Assembly (NCBI RefSeq): GCF_024606225.1
Contig: NZ_JAGRPU010000023.1
Span: 1 to 64,000, forward strand
Direction of reading: 5' to 3'
Length of the DNA: 64,000 nucleotides
Source of the DNA: Endozoicomonas sp. ISHI1
Lineage (GTDB): Bacteria; Pseudomonadota; Gammaproteobacteria; Pseudomonadales; Endozoicomonadaceae
Under the pieces are notes generated by a model that saw only the letters and a program-made list of their open reading frames with translations, did not search any database and was not told where the DNA came from. Both the position numbers and the translations under genes were made by a program. Shown here piece after piece: positions 29,963-38,858 of this stretch (position 1 is the stretch's first letter; every line of letters starts with the position of its first letter).

Positions 29963-31600
29963 TTACAAGCTCAATACCACGGCGGTGCTCATAGCCACCT
30001 GATAAATCACCTGCATGATATCACTGGTGTACTGCATGGTTTTCTCATCCACTTGTGGCATAACCAGAATTTCATCGCCGGGTTTAACGTCGTATTTGGC
30101 GAGGCCGCCGCTAAACCAGCCATCGTTATACTCAATACGTGAAATAGTGCCGTCACTATGGAGTATCAGGACACGGGACTGATCTGCTTTTTGAGAGTAT
30201 CCCCCTGCTGAGGAAACGTAATCCGCTATAGTCTTGCCATTGTCAAAAACCATGGCATTCGGGAACATAACTTCGCCGTGCACCTGAACCAAAACGGTTT
30301 TATTAGGAATAACGACTCTGTCCTGGTCTTTCAGCAATACGTCCATGCGAGTTTTATTTTGACCTAACAGCACCTGACCACGTGGTTTTGTCTGTCTGGC
30401 TCTTTCTACGAACTGAAGGATTGAGTCTGCATCGGCTTTTCTTAAATTGGCTTCGCCTATGCTTTTGCTTCGTGCTGAGAGTGCCGCTTGTTCAAGCTGC
30501 TTCAACTGTACATCGAGCATGGCTTTTTGGCGTTCTGCTACTGACTCTCTGAAGAGTTGCATCGCTTCTATGTTGGAGCGGTCGTTAGGGGAGAGGCGGG
30601 CCATTAGATCTTTAATGGTGCTGCCATAAGGGAGGATATAAACGGCCTGGCCATTGTGTTCGCCCTCTACGGAAACGCTGATGGTTCCGGGCATTTTGTC
30701 AGAAACAACGGTGACTTCATCGCCACTCTGGAGTTGAACGTCGGCTGTTTTAGCAATAGGCAGGTATTCCACGTTACGCTTGGCCATTTGGTTTCTGGCA
30801 ATTCGAACATGGGTGGCCTCGGGTAATACACCGACCATATCCAGTGCGTCTTTCAGAGCTGTCTGGCCGTTGGCGAATTCAATCTGAACCGGGTTTTCCA
30901 CTAAGCCATCAAAGGCAGCCACCCCTTGTCGTGTGTTGACAACCAGAGTATCACCATCGCCCAGCTGAATCTGTTCAATGGTGCCTGTAAGAAGGAACTC
31001 ATAGAGGTTAAAGGTGGCTCTGGTCTTGCCATTACGTTTTAATTCAACATTCAGGTAACTACCAGACTCTGGGCGTATACCCCCGGCTTTTGCCAGAAAG
31101 GCCAGTATTGAATCCGATGAGAAGCCACCATAAAGGCCGGGTGATTGCACAAAGCCGGTCACAAACAGTTTGACCGGTTCTGCTGCATTCAGGCTGGCGT
31201 AGACGTTGACATTCTTTTGGTAAACACTGCGAACCTTTTTCTCGATCACCTGATTAAGGTCTTTGTTGGCAACGCCTTCCAGTTTTACAGGGCCTACTTG
31301 TGGGATAAAGACATTGCCCTGGGCGTCGACCGTGAGTTCGACGGAAACTTCATAGGCTCCCCACATTTGCAGAGTGACTCTGTCGCCAATGGCCAGAGTG
31401 TACTCAGGGTTGAACCCTTTAAACTCGGCCTGCTTGAAGCCATCAAATAAATTTTGACCGAATACCGTACGCTGGGTGACGTTTTCAACCAGTTCCGGGC
31501 CCACTGTTTCTGTTTCGGTGGATTCGGGGATCGCTGTGTTTGCATAAGCCGCCATGCTCAGCATGAGAGCGGCTGTTGATGAAATGAGTGGTAGTTTCAT
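29963..31600 (-). CDS. kpsD: Capsule polysaccharide export protein (Wza/KpsD type)
   Basis: A 545-residue exported protein. A signal peptide (residues 1-20, LPLISSTAALMLSMAAYA) is followed by the polysaccharide export domain (YTLAIGDRVTLQMWGAYEVS, about 70-160) and SLBB-type ligand domains (VKLFVTGFVQSPGLYGGFSS and VLVQVHGEVMFPNAMVFDNG). KpsD/Wza proteins form the periplasmic and outer-membrane passage for capsule polymers. It lies downstream of kpsE, kpsT and kpsM, and its length is close to KpsD (about 558). No lipobox Cys follows the signal peptide, as in KpsD and unlike Wza. Confidence 0.88.
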   Translation of the reverse strand: MKLPLISSTAALMLSMAAYANTAIPESTETETVGPELVENVTQRTVFGQNLFDGFKQAEFKGFNPEYTLAIGDRVTLQMWGAYEVSVELTVDAQGNVFIPQVGPVKLEGVANKDLNQVIEKKVRSVYQKNVNVYASLNAAEPVKLFVTGFVQSPGLYGGFSSDSILAFLAKAGGIRPESGSYLNVELKRNGKTRATFNLYEFLLTGTIEQIQLGDGDTLVVNTRQGVAAFDGLVENPVQIEFANGQTALKDALDMVGVLPEATHVRIARNQMAKRNVEYLPIAKTADVQLQSGDEVTVVSDKMPGTISVSVEGEHNGQAVYILPYGSTIKDLMARLSPNDRSNIEAMQLFRESVAERQKAMLDVQLKQLEQAALSARSKSIGEANLRKADADSILQFVERARQTKPRGQVLLGQNKTRMDVLLKDQDRVVIPNKTVLVQVHGEVMFPNAMVFDNGKTIADYVSSAGGYSQKADQSRVLILHSDGTISRIEYNDGWFSGGLAKYDVKPGDEILVMPQVDEKTMQYTSDIMQVIYQVAMSTAVVLSL

Positions 31601-31658
31601 AGATTCATAGTCTTGGAAATCGGGAATGCTTTAACGATGCTGTTTTATTGGTCTTTCG

Positions 31659-32912
31659 TCAATCACGATGCTCATGGATGGTGGCGCGAATCATACGGGC
31701 CAGCGCAAAAATCATCAGCAAAACCAGCAGTATGTTGATGAGGGAGTAGGCCACCTTGGGGTACTTGGCATCTTGTGCCTGGTAAGGACTGCTGACGACG
31801 ACGAGCTGTTTTAATTTACGACTCGCCTCGGTGCGTGTTGTTTCCAGGGCAACCAGTGCCGATGTATAGGCTTGGGTAGCCAGATCGAGATCCAGTTGTA
31901 ACTCTTGTTGTCGAGCGGCAAGATCGTTCAGCGAAGTAGATCCACTGTCGACCAGCTTGTCCTTTTCTGTGGTGATCTGTGACTGAAGCGCGCTGATCCG
32001 TTGTTTTAATGCAATGACCTGGCTTGAGTTCTCGTTCAGATAAGAAGTCAGGGTCTGCAATTCGGTTTGGCTTCTGATCAATTCTGCCTGAAGCTCATTC
32101 ATAATACCGTTAAGGGCGGCTCCCTGTTCCTCGACGCTCAGCAAACCGGTTTCGTTCTGGAAATTCAGCAGTCTGCGAGTGAAGTCCTTGAGCCTTTGTT
32201 CTGCTCGCTCAACTTCTGAACGGACAAACGTCAACTGTTCATTAGCCAGATTGTGACTGATGTCATTTACAAAGCCTTCGCTCTTTAGAAGAATCAGGTC
32301 GGTGATTTTTTTGGTGTATTCGGGCTCAAAACCCTGAACCTCCATATCCAGCATGCCATTGGTATCATTGTATCGAACGTTGATATGACTGCGATAAAAG
32401 TCGAGAAAGTCTTCCTGACTGGCAGATGGGGAGAGTCTGGAGATCCAGTCGGCAGATTCAATGTAATGTTGTCTCAGGCTCACCTCTTGATTGAGGTAGT
32501 CCAGCATGTCGGGTGATTGTATAAAGGTCTCCAGGATTCGCTGGTCATTGCTGGCCTGTGGTGTCACACCAAACAGGCTAAAGCCTTCAATAGAACCGCC
32601 ACCTGAGTCACTTCTTTCAATAAGGAAGCTGGCTTCAGAGACATAACGATCTGAAGCGATCAGGGTAAAGTATACGGCAGAGAGCGCCCAGGGAATAAGA
32701 ACTATGGCGGTAAACCACTGCCCGGTTTGATGAGTCAGCAGCGCTGACTTAAGCTTATGAGTCAGTTTAAGCCTTTTTAGCTTTTTCTTGATGGTGTAAG
32801 CAGGCGCGTCGGGCTTTTTAGACTTCGGTGGTGTTCGAAGAACTTCGCTTTTGCTGGCGGGTTGTGCTTCTTTCGGGGGGGCTTGAGGCGGTGTTTGAAT
32901 GGTATCTGGCAT
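31659..32912 (-). CDS. kpsE: Capsule export inner-membrane adaptor (KpsE/CtrB family)
   Basis: A 417-residue inner-membrane periplasmic adaptor. It has a Pro- and Lys-rich cytoplasmic N-terminus, a first membrane span near residues 68-88 (WFTAIVLIPWALSAVYFTLI), and a long periplasmic region with coiled coils (about 215-350). A C-terminal span lies near 390-408 (YSLINILLVLLMIFALARM). Such proteins link the KpsMT ABC transporter to the outer-membrane exporter. The order KpsM-KpsT-KpsE-KpsD is the usual export block of group 2-like capsules. Confidence 0.9.
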   Translation of the reverse strand: MPDTIQTPPQAPPKEAQPASKSEVLRTPPKSKKPDAPAYTIKKKLKRLKLTHKLKSALLTHQTGQWFTAIVLIPWALSAVYFTLIASDRYVSEASFLIERSDSGGGSIEGFSLFGVTPQASNDQRILETFIQSPDMLDYLNQEVSLRQHYIESADWISRLSPSASQEDFLDFYRSHINVRYNDTNGMLDMEVQGFEPEYTKKITDLILLKSEGFVNDISHNLANEQLTFVRSEVERAEQRLKDFTRRLLNFQNETGLLSVEEQGAALNGIMNELQAELIRSQTELQTLTSYLNENSSQVIALKQRISALQSQITTEKDKLVDSGSTSLNDLAARQQELQLDLDLATQAYTSALVALETTRTEASRKLKQLVVVSSPYQAQDAKYPKVAYSLINILLVLLMIFALARMIRATIHEHRD

Positions 32913-32933
32913 GTCGATAGGGTCAGGTCAAAT

Positions 32934-33587
32934 TTACATGGAGTTATAGGCGGCAATGGCATCGTCGATGCTGTCATGAACATGGATAGAGCCATTTTTT
33001 ATATAAATGCCAATATCGCACTGCCGCTTTAGCTCATTGATGTTGTGTGAAACAAAAAGAAAGTTGGCTATCCCTTTTTTGGCATCAAAGGTTTTGCGAC
33101 ATTTTTCTCTGAATCGTTTGTCACCGACGGCTGTTAGCTCATCGATCAGGTAGTAGTCAAAGTCAAAAGCCATGCAAACGGCGAATGAGAACTTGGATCT
33201 CATACCGGATGAGTAGCTTTTGAGAGGCATTTCGAAAAAGTCGTTCAATTCAGAAAAGTTTTTGATGTATTCGATCTTCTCCCCGATTTCCTCTTTGTCT
33301 TTTCCGTATATCCGGCATATAAACTCAGCGTTCTCACGTCCTGTCATGCTGCCCTGGTAACCGGAAAGTCCCAGGGGCCATGAAACATTACCTGCTACTT
33401 TAATGCTGCCCTTATTAGGGTGGTCAACACCGGCCAGCAGTCGCATCAGTGTGGATTTGCCACTGCCGTTAGCACCAAACACACCGATGTTTTTATCACC
33501 CGGCAAAACAAGGTCTACATCTCTGAGTATGTAGTGGCGACCGTTTGGCGTAGGGTAATACTTTGTGACGTTCTTGAAGGTGATCAT
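32934..33587 (-). CDS. kpsT: Capsule polysaccharide ABC transporter ATPase
   Basis: 217 residues from ATG 33587, which overlaps the kpsM stop (ATGA). An upstream ATG at 33656 would add 23 residues inside kpsM and is less likely. It has Walker A GANGSGKSTLMRLL, signature YSSGMRSKFSFAVC and Walker B YYLIDELTAVGD. It powers export of lipid-linked capsule polymer through KpsM. The length and lack of an extra C-terminal carbohydrate-binding domain are as in KpsT/CtrD, not Wzt. Confidence 0.94.
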   Translation of the reverse strand: MITFKNVTKYYPTPNGRHYILRDVDLVLPGDKNIGVFGANGSGKSTLMRLLAGVDHPNKGSIKVAGNVSWPLGLSGYQGSMTGRENAEFICRIYGKDKEEIGEKIEYIKNFSELNDFFEMPLKSYSSGMRSKFSFAVCMAFDFDYYLIDELTAVGDKRFREKCRKTFDAKKGIANFLFVSHNINELKRQCDIGIYIKNGSIHVHDSIDDAIAAYNSM

Positions 33588-34363
33588 TGTGTCAGCATCC
33601 TGCGCCAGTTGGCCCGAAGCATCAGAAGGCCTAATGTAAGCGTTGTTAAGGCCCACATCTCTACGTACTCAAGACTGAGCAGGCTTGTGTCATAGTCGTA
33701 TGAAAAGCCTGAGCGCATAAATTCAAAAATATGGACCAGTGGGTTCCACAGCAAGATTTCCTGTGCGGCTGAAGGCAGCTCGTTGATGGAGAAGAATGTG
33801 CCAGAGATGAACATGAGAGGTCTGAGCAGGGTGGGTATAAATTTTCCAGGTTCGGGGTAAAGCGTATTGAGAACCCCAAATATCAAGCCTAACCCGAATG
33901 CAATGATGCTCAGCAACAGATAGGAATATATGATAATGAGACTATTCACCAGATTGACTTCATAACCAACCCACCAGGTGATCAGTATGATGCCGGACAA
34001 GACGATAAAAGAGGTGATGAATTCAAGTATGAAGCGGGACAAAAACGTATCAAAGACCCTTACCTGACGGTATATGAGCAGGTTTCTGTTGGCACTGACT
34101 GCATTCAATGATTGCGTTACGACTTTCTTGAAATACAGAAAGGGAGCAATACCTGTTGCCAGAAAAAGAGGAATTTCAAGACCTCCAACAGAGCTTCGTC
34201 CCCCAAAGTAAAACAGCCCCATGAAAACGGCCATCTGCAGGATTGGTTCGATAAAAGCCCAGGCTATACCAAGCCGGTAAGCTCCAAAGCGGGTCTTGAG
34301 TTCACGTATGAGTAGTGCATGCAGTACAGCATACTGAATTTGTAAGGGAGATCTTGATTGCAT
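33584..34363 (-). CDS. kpsM: Capsule polysaccharide ABC transporter permease
   Basis: A 259-residue integral membrane protein with about six spans (for example MAVFMGLFYFGG, LEFITSFIVLSGIILITWW and LLLSIIAFGLGLIFG). It belongs to the ABC-2 permease family that exports capsule polymer across the inner membrane with KpsT. First gene of the export operon. Its leader contains a 167-bp inverted-repeat element and an ops site. No defect is seen. Confidence 0.93.
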   Translation of the reverse strand: MQSRSPLQIQYAVLHALLIRELKTRFGAYRLGIAWAFIEPILQMAVFMGLFYFGGRSSVGGLEIPLFLATGIAPFLYFKKVVTQSLNAVSANRNLLIYRQVRVFDTFLSRFILEFITSFIVLSGIILITWWVGYEVNLVNSLIIIYSYLLLSIIAFGLGLIFGVLNTLYPEPGKFIPTLLRPLMFISGTFFSINELPSAAQEILLWNPLVHIFEFMRSGFSYDYDTSLLSLEYVEMWALTTLTLGLLMLRANWRRMLTQ

Positions 34364-34393
34364 CAGAAAAATGAGGTCAGCCAGCTCAAACCA

Positions 34394-34560
34394 CTAGGAG
34401 GCTGACCGAGAATAGACTGCCCTACTGCGGCGGCAGCAAATTGGTCTGAAAATCCGCTTTTGTTCGTCAAATAGCTCGCTATTCTCCTCACAAAACCGAA
34501 TTTTCATCCTCAATTTTCTGCCGTCCTCGCTACGGGCGCTATTCTCGGTCAGCCTCCTAG
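34394..34560. repeat. 167-bp MITE-like element with perfect terminal inverted repeats
   Basis: The ends are perfect 22-bp inverted repeats (inner part GGCTGACCGAGAATAG), at 34394-34415 and 34539-34560, both terminating in CTAG. The inside has no open frame of note but contains further short inverted motifs (AATAGC...GCTATT). It lies in the untranslated leader between the ops element and kpsM, so it is transcribed with the capsule operon. Confidence 0.9.
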
Positions 34561-34990
34561 CAGGTTTGTAGCCTGGATTTGCATCGATTTATATTCAGGC
34601 ACGCTACCGCCCTTCGGGTTTTGCTTCATGAATTGTCATAGGACAGGTACGAGCACGCATATACTGAAACAGCGTGTTAGGAATTTGGCTGTGTACTATA
34701 AACTTTGTGTCTTATTCAGGTAATTGTGTATTGTCGCACTTGATTATTAAGATTTGATTACATTACTTATTGCTGCGGCGTTCATGTGCAGGTGCGAAAA
34801 TAAGGAAGGTAAAAAACTCTGTGTAAAAAGGCGGTAAAGTATCTATGTTTCTGATATCCATATTCATATTTTGTCCATGGAATGTACAGTCTGTATAGTT
34901 TTTGTAATCTATACGGCACTGATTTTCTATGCAATAAGTGTAATCCCTTATACCCTTATTAAAAAAAGTGTGAGTCACATTTTGCGCTCA
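34561..34990 (-). repeat. Operon leader homologous to the neuB leader
   Basis: This stretch aligns along most of its length with 42590-43110. Both have the ops block, GTAGGACA/CATAGGACAG with ACGAGCACGCATA, CAGGTAATTGTGTATT, GCGCACTTGATT or CGCACTTGATT, and GTGCGAA, ending near CTATGCAATA. No gene is seen. The two are diverged copies of one promoter/leader placed upstream of two polysaccharide operons. The following bases to 35462 contain no recognisable gene. Confidence 0.75.
34600..34611 (-). promoter_or_regulatory. ops element (JUMPStart core) of the kps operon
   Basis: The minus strand reads GAAGGGCGGTAGCGTGCC, containing the ops consensus GGCGGTAGCGTG. This is where RfaH is recruited to RNA polymerase to prevent early termination in long surface-polysaccharide operons. 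It lies about 240 bases upstream of kpsM in the proper orientation. Confidence 0.88.
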
Positions 34991-35462
34991 GCCTAAGGTG
35001 TTTGCGCACAAGTTCTGGTGTAACCAAGCTCTACCTGAAAAAAATGACAATCAGGCTCATGCATTAGGTCAACGAAAATAGTAATGATTCAGGGCATGCG
35101 CACTATTTGACAGGTTGAAGTAGAGGTATATAATCAGAAGTCTTCTAAAGCCTGTAAGCCTGATCCCTTGTCTCGCTTATCTTGAAAATTTCCTGGGTAC
35201 ACGTCGTATAGCGTAATGTGGACACGGCTTTATCGATATCCTTGTGATCGGTAATTTCGACATCATTGTAAACGTCGATACACAGGAGGAGATCGGTCAA
35301 GAAAAAGAAGTGTGGCTGCTAGCTTTTCCGAAACTGACGAGAGGCGTTCCCTCACATTACAAGTTAAGCTTAAGCCCTCTTTATCCTGTCAAATTTCTGA
35401 ATTGCTTTACCCGCTGGGTAATCTGCTTTCCTGAAACTACTGAAAGATGAAACCAGATTAAA

Positions 35463-36167
35463 ATGATATCAATCAACGCAGACACTCATTGCAACGATAT
35501 TACTATCAACAAAATGAATAGTGATATCAATGGTCTTAGTATAATGGCTAAGGGGAGCGGTAATACACTGATTATTGAATCTGGCGCTAAAATCAACGAT
35601 CTCAAGATCAACCTTATTGGTGATGGTAATAGTGTTATTATTCGAAAAGGGGCAATTTTCTTTGAGGGAATTATTACTGTTTCCCATAAAGCTAATGTTA
35701 ATATTGGTCACAGATGCAGATTTGGACACAGACTGGAACTGATCGCCGAAAAAGAATCTATAACCTTCGGTGACGATTGTATGTTAGCCGCAGGCGTGCA
35801 GCTCAGGACGACCGATTCTCATCCTGTTTTCGATTTAGCCAGTGATACAAAAATTAATCAATGTAAGAGTATTGAAGTGGGTGACTATTGCTGGATAGGA
35901 AAAAATGTAACCGTTTTGAAAGGGGCGCAAATCCAACCATGTAGTAGCGTTGGTATTAACTCAATTGTTACAGGGAAAACGACGCCGTTTTCGGTATGGG
36001 CCGGGTCGCCAGCGAAGTTGGTTAAAAGTGGTGTTATCTGGTCAAGATTGAATAGAATTGATAGCTATCTTGATGAACCTATCATTGTAAGATATTTAAA
36101 AAAATATAAGGATCTCATTCCGGAAAATTTACGCGACACTATTGAGAAAAAAATAGAAAGCTTCTAA
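35463..36167 (+). CDS. Left-handed beta-helix acyltransferase
   Basis: A 234-residue protein with hexapeptide repeats (VNIGHRCRFGHRLELIAE, ITFGDDCMLAAGVQLRTTDS, IEVGDYCWIGKNVTVLKGAQ) and a C-terminal AGSPAKLVKSG, the standard end of the LpxA-like acetyltransferase fold. His140 in TTDSH is a good catalytic candidate. It is the only plus-strand gene of the locus and converges on the minus-strand gene at 36274. It probably O-acetylates a sugar of the capsule, perhaps sialic acid (inference from location). Confidence 0.8.
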   Translation: MISINADTHCNDITINKMNSDINGLSIMAKGSGNTLIIESGAKINDLKINLIGDGNSVIIRKGAIFFEGIITVSHKANVNIGHRCRFGHRLELIAEKESITFGDDCMLAAGVQLRTTDSHPVFDLASDTKINQCKSIEVGDYCWIGKNVTVLKGAQIQPCSSVGINSIVTGKTTPFSVWAGSPAKLVKSGVIWSRLNRIDSYLDEPIIVRYLKKYKDLIPENLRDTIEKKIESF

Positions 36168-36239
36168 AGCACTGTGCTCAATCTCTGAGCTAATGGTGCA
36201 AACGGCTACTGTCGGGTAAGTGTTATAATAGATTGAGGT

Positions 36240-36262
36240 CACAACATATAAAATATGTTGTG
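36240..36262. terminator. Hairpin between convergent genes
   Basis: CACAACATAT-AAA-ATATGTTGTG is a perfect 10-bp stem with a 3-base loop located between the acyltransferase stop and the stop of the convergent gene. T-rich runs are weak on either side, so it may be an imperfect bidirectional terminator. Confidence 0.5.
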
Positions 36263-36273
36263 TGGGTCAGACT

Positions 36274-37341
36274 TTATTGTGAGATTCCCTGTTTAATGGT
36301 TTTTGAGTCGAGAAATATTGCAAAATTTCTTAAAACTTTATACCTGGAGTCATTACAGAATCCTATTGGATCGCTCGTTAGCTTTTTCATTCTTTTTAAC
36401 AATAATGGCCTGTTATCTGGTACTTTTGAAAAAGCTCCATCTGGCATATGACGATGTGGTAGCAGGCCTTTATTTTTAAGAACCAGAAGCTCATTTAGTT
36501 TTATTTTTAATGCCTCCACGTCAGGTTTTTTTACATTTTTTTGTAACCACTGTTGGTTAACCTTAGGCACATAACCAGCAGCCAGTTGATCAAAGGTTGT
36601 CAGGCATCCACTGCCTACAAAGCTAGCTGTATGAATATCTTTTCGTATCCCAAAATCACTTAAAATAGCTGTTGGGATGCTGCGAGCCATAGCCTCTATT
36701 GCGACAGTTGAACTGACAGTAATGCATAGGGCAGTGTGCTGAAGGATTTCTTCGACCGGTTTGTAGGTAAATCGCAAATTATCCGGAAATTTTAATTTCA
36801 GCAATTTTTTTATTCTTTCAAGGTGCCATATTTGTTTATGAATTGTTCTGCCGCCAAGTTTGCAACGGGGCTTTATTAATATGGTTTCCTGAGGTTTTGA
36901 TTTTGCTAAATGAACGAGTTTTTTTAGTAAATAACATCTTTCACGAAAATTCCTGGGCGCAACAAGCTGTTCAAAAAAAACTATATCCTTTTGTTTGTTG
37001 ACGAAGTTGTTTTTGATATTTAAAAGCTGAGGGTAGCCAAAACAAAAAGCGTTGTCTGGTGAAAAAGCAAGCTCTTTCGATAATTCGATATATCTTTCGT
37101 AATCGTTGGGGCAATTGAATAATATTAGATCAGACTGTACTCTGGACAAAATGGTTGCATCATCCCCCTCAATGTATCCAGAAAAACAACTAACAATCAG
37201 TTTTGAATGATTTTTTTCAAAAAAATTAATAAATTGTTTGTTGGTAAAGTTCTCAATCAAAATATCGTTATTAAAACAATCACCCAGTGAATGTTTAATT
37301 GCATGTTTAGAGAAATTTAATGATGAGTATTTTTTAAGCAA
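36274..37341 (-). CDS. Putative capsule glycosyltransferase (GT-B-like)
   Basis: A 355-residue protein not firmly recognised. The C-terminal half has a GT-B-like donor region: LQHTALCITVSSTVAIEAMARS (a Ser/Thr pair before a helix) and PTAILSDFGI, as in capsule polysaccharide and CDP-glycerol-type transferases. HKQIWHLERIKK lies before it. AT-rich like the neighbouring genes. Encoded last in the neu operon, it probably assembles or modifies the sialic-acid-containing polymer. A sialyltransferase role is possible but not shown. Confidence 0.5.
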   Translation of the reverse strand: MLKKYSSLNFSKHAIKHSLGDCFNNDILIENFTNKQFINFFEKNHSKLIVSCFSGYIEGDDATILSRVQSDLILFNCPNDYERYIELSKELAFSPDNAFCFGYPQLLNIKNNFVNKQKDIVFFEQLVAPRNFRERCYLLKKLVHLAKSKPQETILIKPRCKLGGRTIHKQIWHLERIKKLLKLKFPDNLRFTYKPVEEILQHTALCITVSSTVAIEAMARSIPTAILSDFGIRKDIHTASFVGSGCLTTFDQLAAGYVPKVNQQWLQKNVKKPDVEALKIKLNELLVLKNKGLLPHRHMPDGAFSKVPDNRPLLLKRMKKLTSDPIGFCNDSRYKVLRNFAIFLDSKTIKQGISQ

Positions 37342-37390
37342 ATTGTATAAGCTGACATTATATGAAATTTTAAAAAGATTAAATGAATAA

Positions 37391-38857
37391 TCAAATTATG
37401 TATTCTTTTAGTTTATTCAGATTGTAATCTGACTGCCCTTTGCAATTGACAAAAAAGTCATTGTCTCCATCGCTTGTTATCTCAGGTATGTTAACAATGT
37501 ATTCGACAGTCTTTTTGTAATCATCGATATAATGGAATAACTTTTTGCTGATCGCTTCTGAAAAATATTCCTTGGCATTTTCGCCATAGGTCAGAACTTT
37601 ACATCCGAAAAAACTGGCTTCATATGCCACTGTAGAACTTTCAACAACTACCGCATAAGCCTGATTTAAGAGTTCGTATATATTTTTTGAGGTGGTTTCT
37701 TGTATATCAAAAAAAGTATAACTAGAAAAATGGTCTGTATATTTTTCTATCAAATGGTGACTTCGAGGATGCAGTCTTAAAGAGATCTTGAATTTATCCT
37801 GAAGATTATTGTCAATTATCGTGTTAACCGCCTTGGTTATCATTGATTTTGTATGGTTGTGAGTATATTGCTCAATAAATACAATATTCTTGATCTTTTT
37901 ACCTTCTCTATTGCTTCCATTCTTATAAGAAAATAAGTCTAACTTCCCACCCACTAGCACTTCTGGTGCTAAATCGTCTTTTACTGGCTTTATGTATTTT
38001 CTTGAAGTCTCACCCCAGACCCAAAAAGTATCTGGTAAGATATCCTTTTGATGATCAAATTGTTTCAAGTTATGAAAGTTTGGCCCCAGAATCCCATGTT
38101 GTACTTCTGCCGTTTTTATTCCCAGCTGTTTGCAGGCAATAACCGCAGCCAGGCGTTCAGAAGAATAAAAGCTGGTTAACATGAGAAGCTTGGGAGAGAT
38201 GTTAGATAAAATATCTATGAAATTATCTGATCTTATAAAGATAGATTTAATCCATCTGTCAACATAATCATAACTGAATGGGCATAATAATTTGTTCTTT
38301 CGAATGAAGAAGAAGAGTTCTTTCAATCCTCTTATATTACGTTCTTTAAAATTATTGGGTATAAATTTATCAATCGGTTTCTTGTAGTACAGTACATCTC
38401 TTTCAAATTTGATTTTTCTAAAGCTGTTATCAAATGGAAGAATGCTCAACTGTGAAAACTCTGACATTTTATCTTGAATAGGCTGAAAAATTCTATTTTC
38501 TGAAGAACCGTTCTCGTTCAAAATTAATGAGTCAACAGCTTCAAGAAAAACAATGTCATACTTATTATTAAGGCAATGCTTTTCTTTCGCCAATAGCAAA
38601 TTATCGCCAACCTCTTTTGCGAAAAGTTTGTTTTGACGGAACGAGGAATCTCTATTAAAAACTGAGTAAGTTTTTCTATTGGCAGAAGCCAATAGTCCGG
38701 CACTATCAAAAGACCATAGGTGAAGGCCTGCTAATAAGCACTTTACAGCGTTCCAGACATGCCAGTTATTAAATTTTATGTTTTTTACGTTAAACTCTTG
38801 TTCAATACGACTGATGTTTTCTTCAACAACTTTAGGGTTTATTGAAAATGAGTCCAT
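37391..38857 (-). CDS. Putative capsule polysaccharide glycosyltransferase
   Basis: A 488-residue protein with a GT-B-like C-terminal half. LMLTSFYSSERLAAVIACKQ and TAEVQHGILGPNFH, then ISLRLHPRSHHL and AVVVESSTVAYEASFFGCKV, form the pattern HG...HPR...SSTV...E seen in polysialyltransferase and CDP-glycerol-type capsule enzymes. The N-terminal half is AT-rich and not recognised. With neuBCA next to it, a role in building a sialic-acid polymer is the best inference. It starts one base after the preceding gene ends. Confidence 0.6.
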   Translation of the reverse strand: MDSFSINPKVVEENISRIEQEFNVKNIKFNNWHVWNAVKCLLAGLHLWSFDSAGLLASANRKTYSVFNRDSSFRQNKLFAKEVGDNLLLAKEKHCLNNKYDIVFLEAVDSLILNENGSSENRIFQPIQDKMSEFSQLSILPFDNSFRKIKFERDVLYYKKPIDKFIPNNFKERNIRGLKELFFFIRKNKLLCPFSYDYVDRWIKSIFIRSDNFIDILSNISPKLLMLTSFYSSERLAAVIACKQLGIKTAEVQHGILGPNFHNLKQFDHQKDILPDTFWVWGETSRKYIKPVKDDLAPEVLVGGKLDLFSYKNGSNREGKKIKNIVFIEQYTHNHTKSMITKAVNTIIDNNLQDKFKISLRLHPRSHHLIEKYTDHFSSYTFFDIQETTSKNIYELLNQAYAVVVESSTVAYEASFFGCKVLTYGENAKEYFSEAISKKLFHYIDDYKKTVEYIVNIPEITSDGDNDFFVNCKGQSDYNLNKLKEYII

Positions 38858-38858
38858 A

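Noticed and set aside
35244-35450. 68-codon frame before the acyltransferase gene
   Set aside because: No recognisable domain or ribosome-binding site; best regarded as leader DNA.
36241-36261. Perfect dyad ACAACATAT/ATATGTTGT considered as a regulator binding site
   Set aside because: It lies between two convergent gene ends, so a terminator hairpin is the more economical reading.
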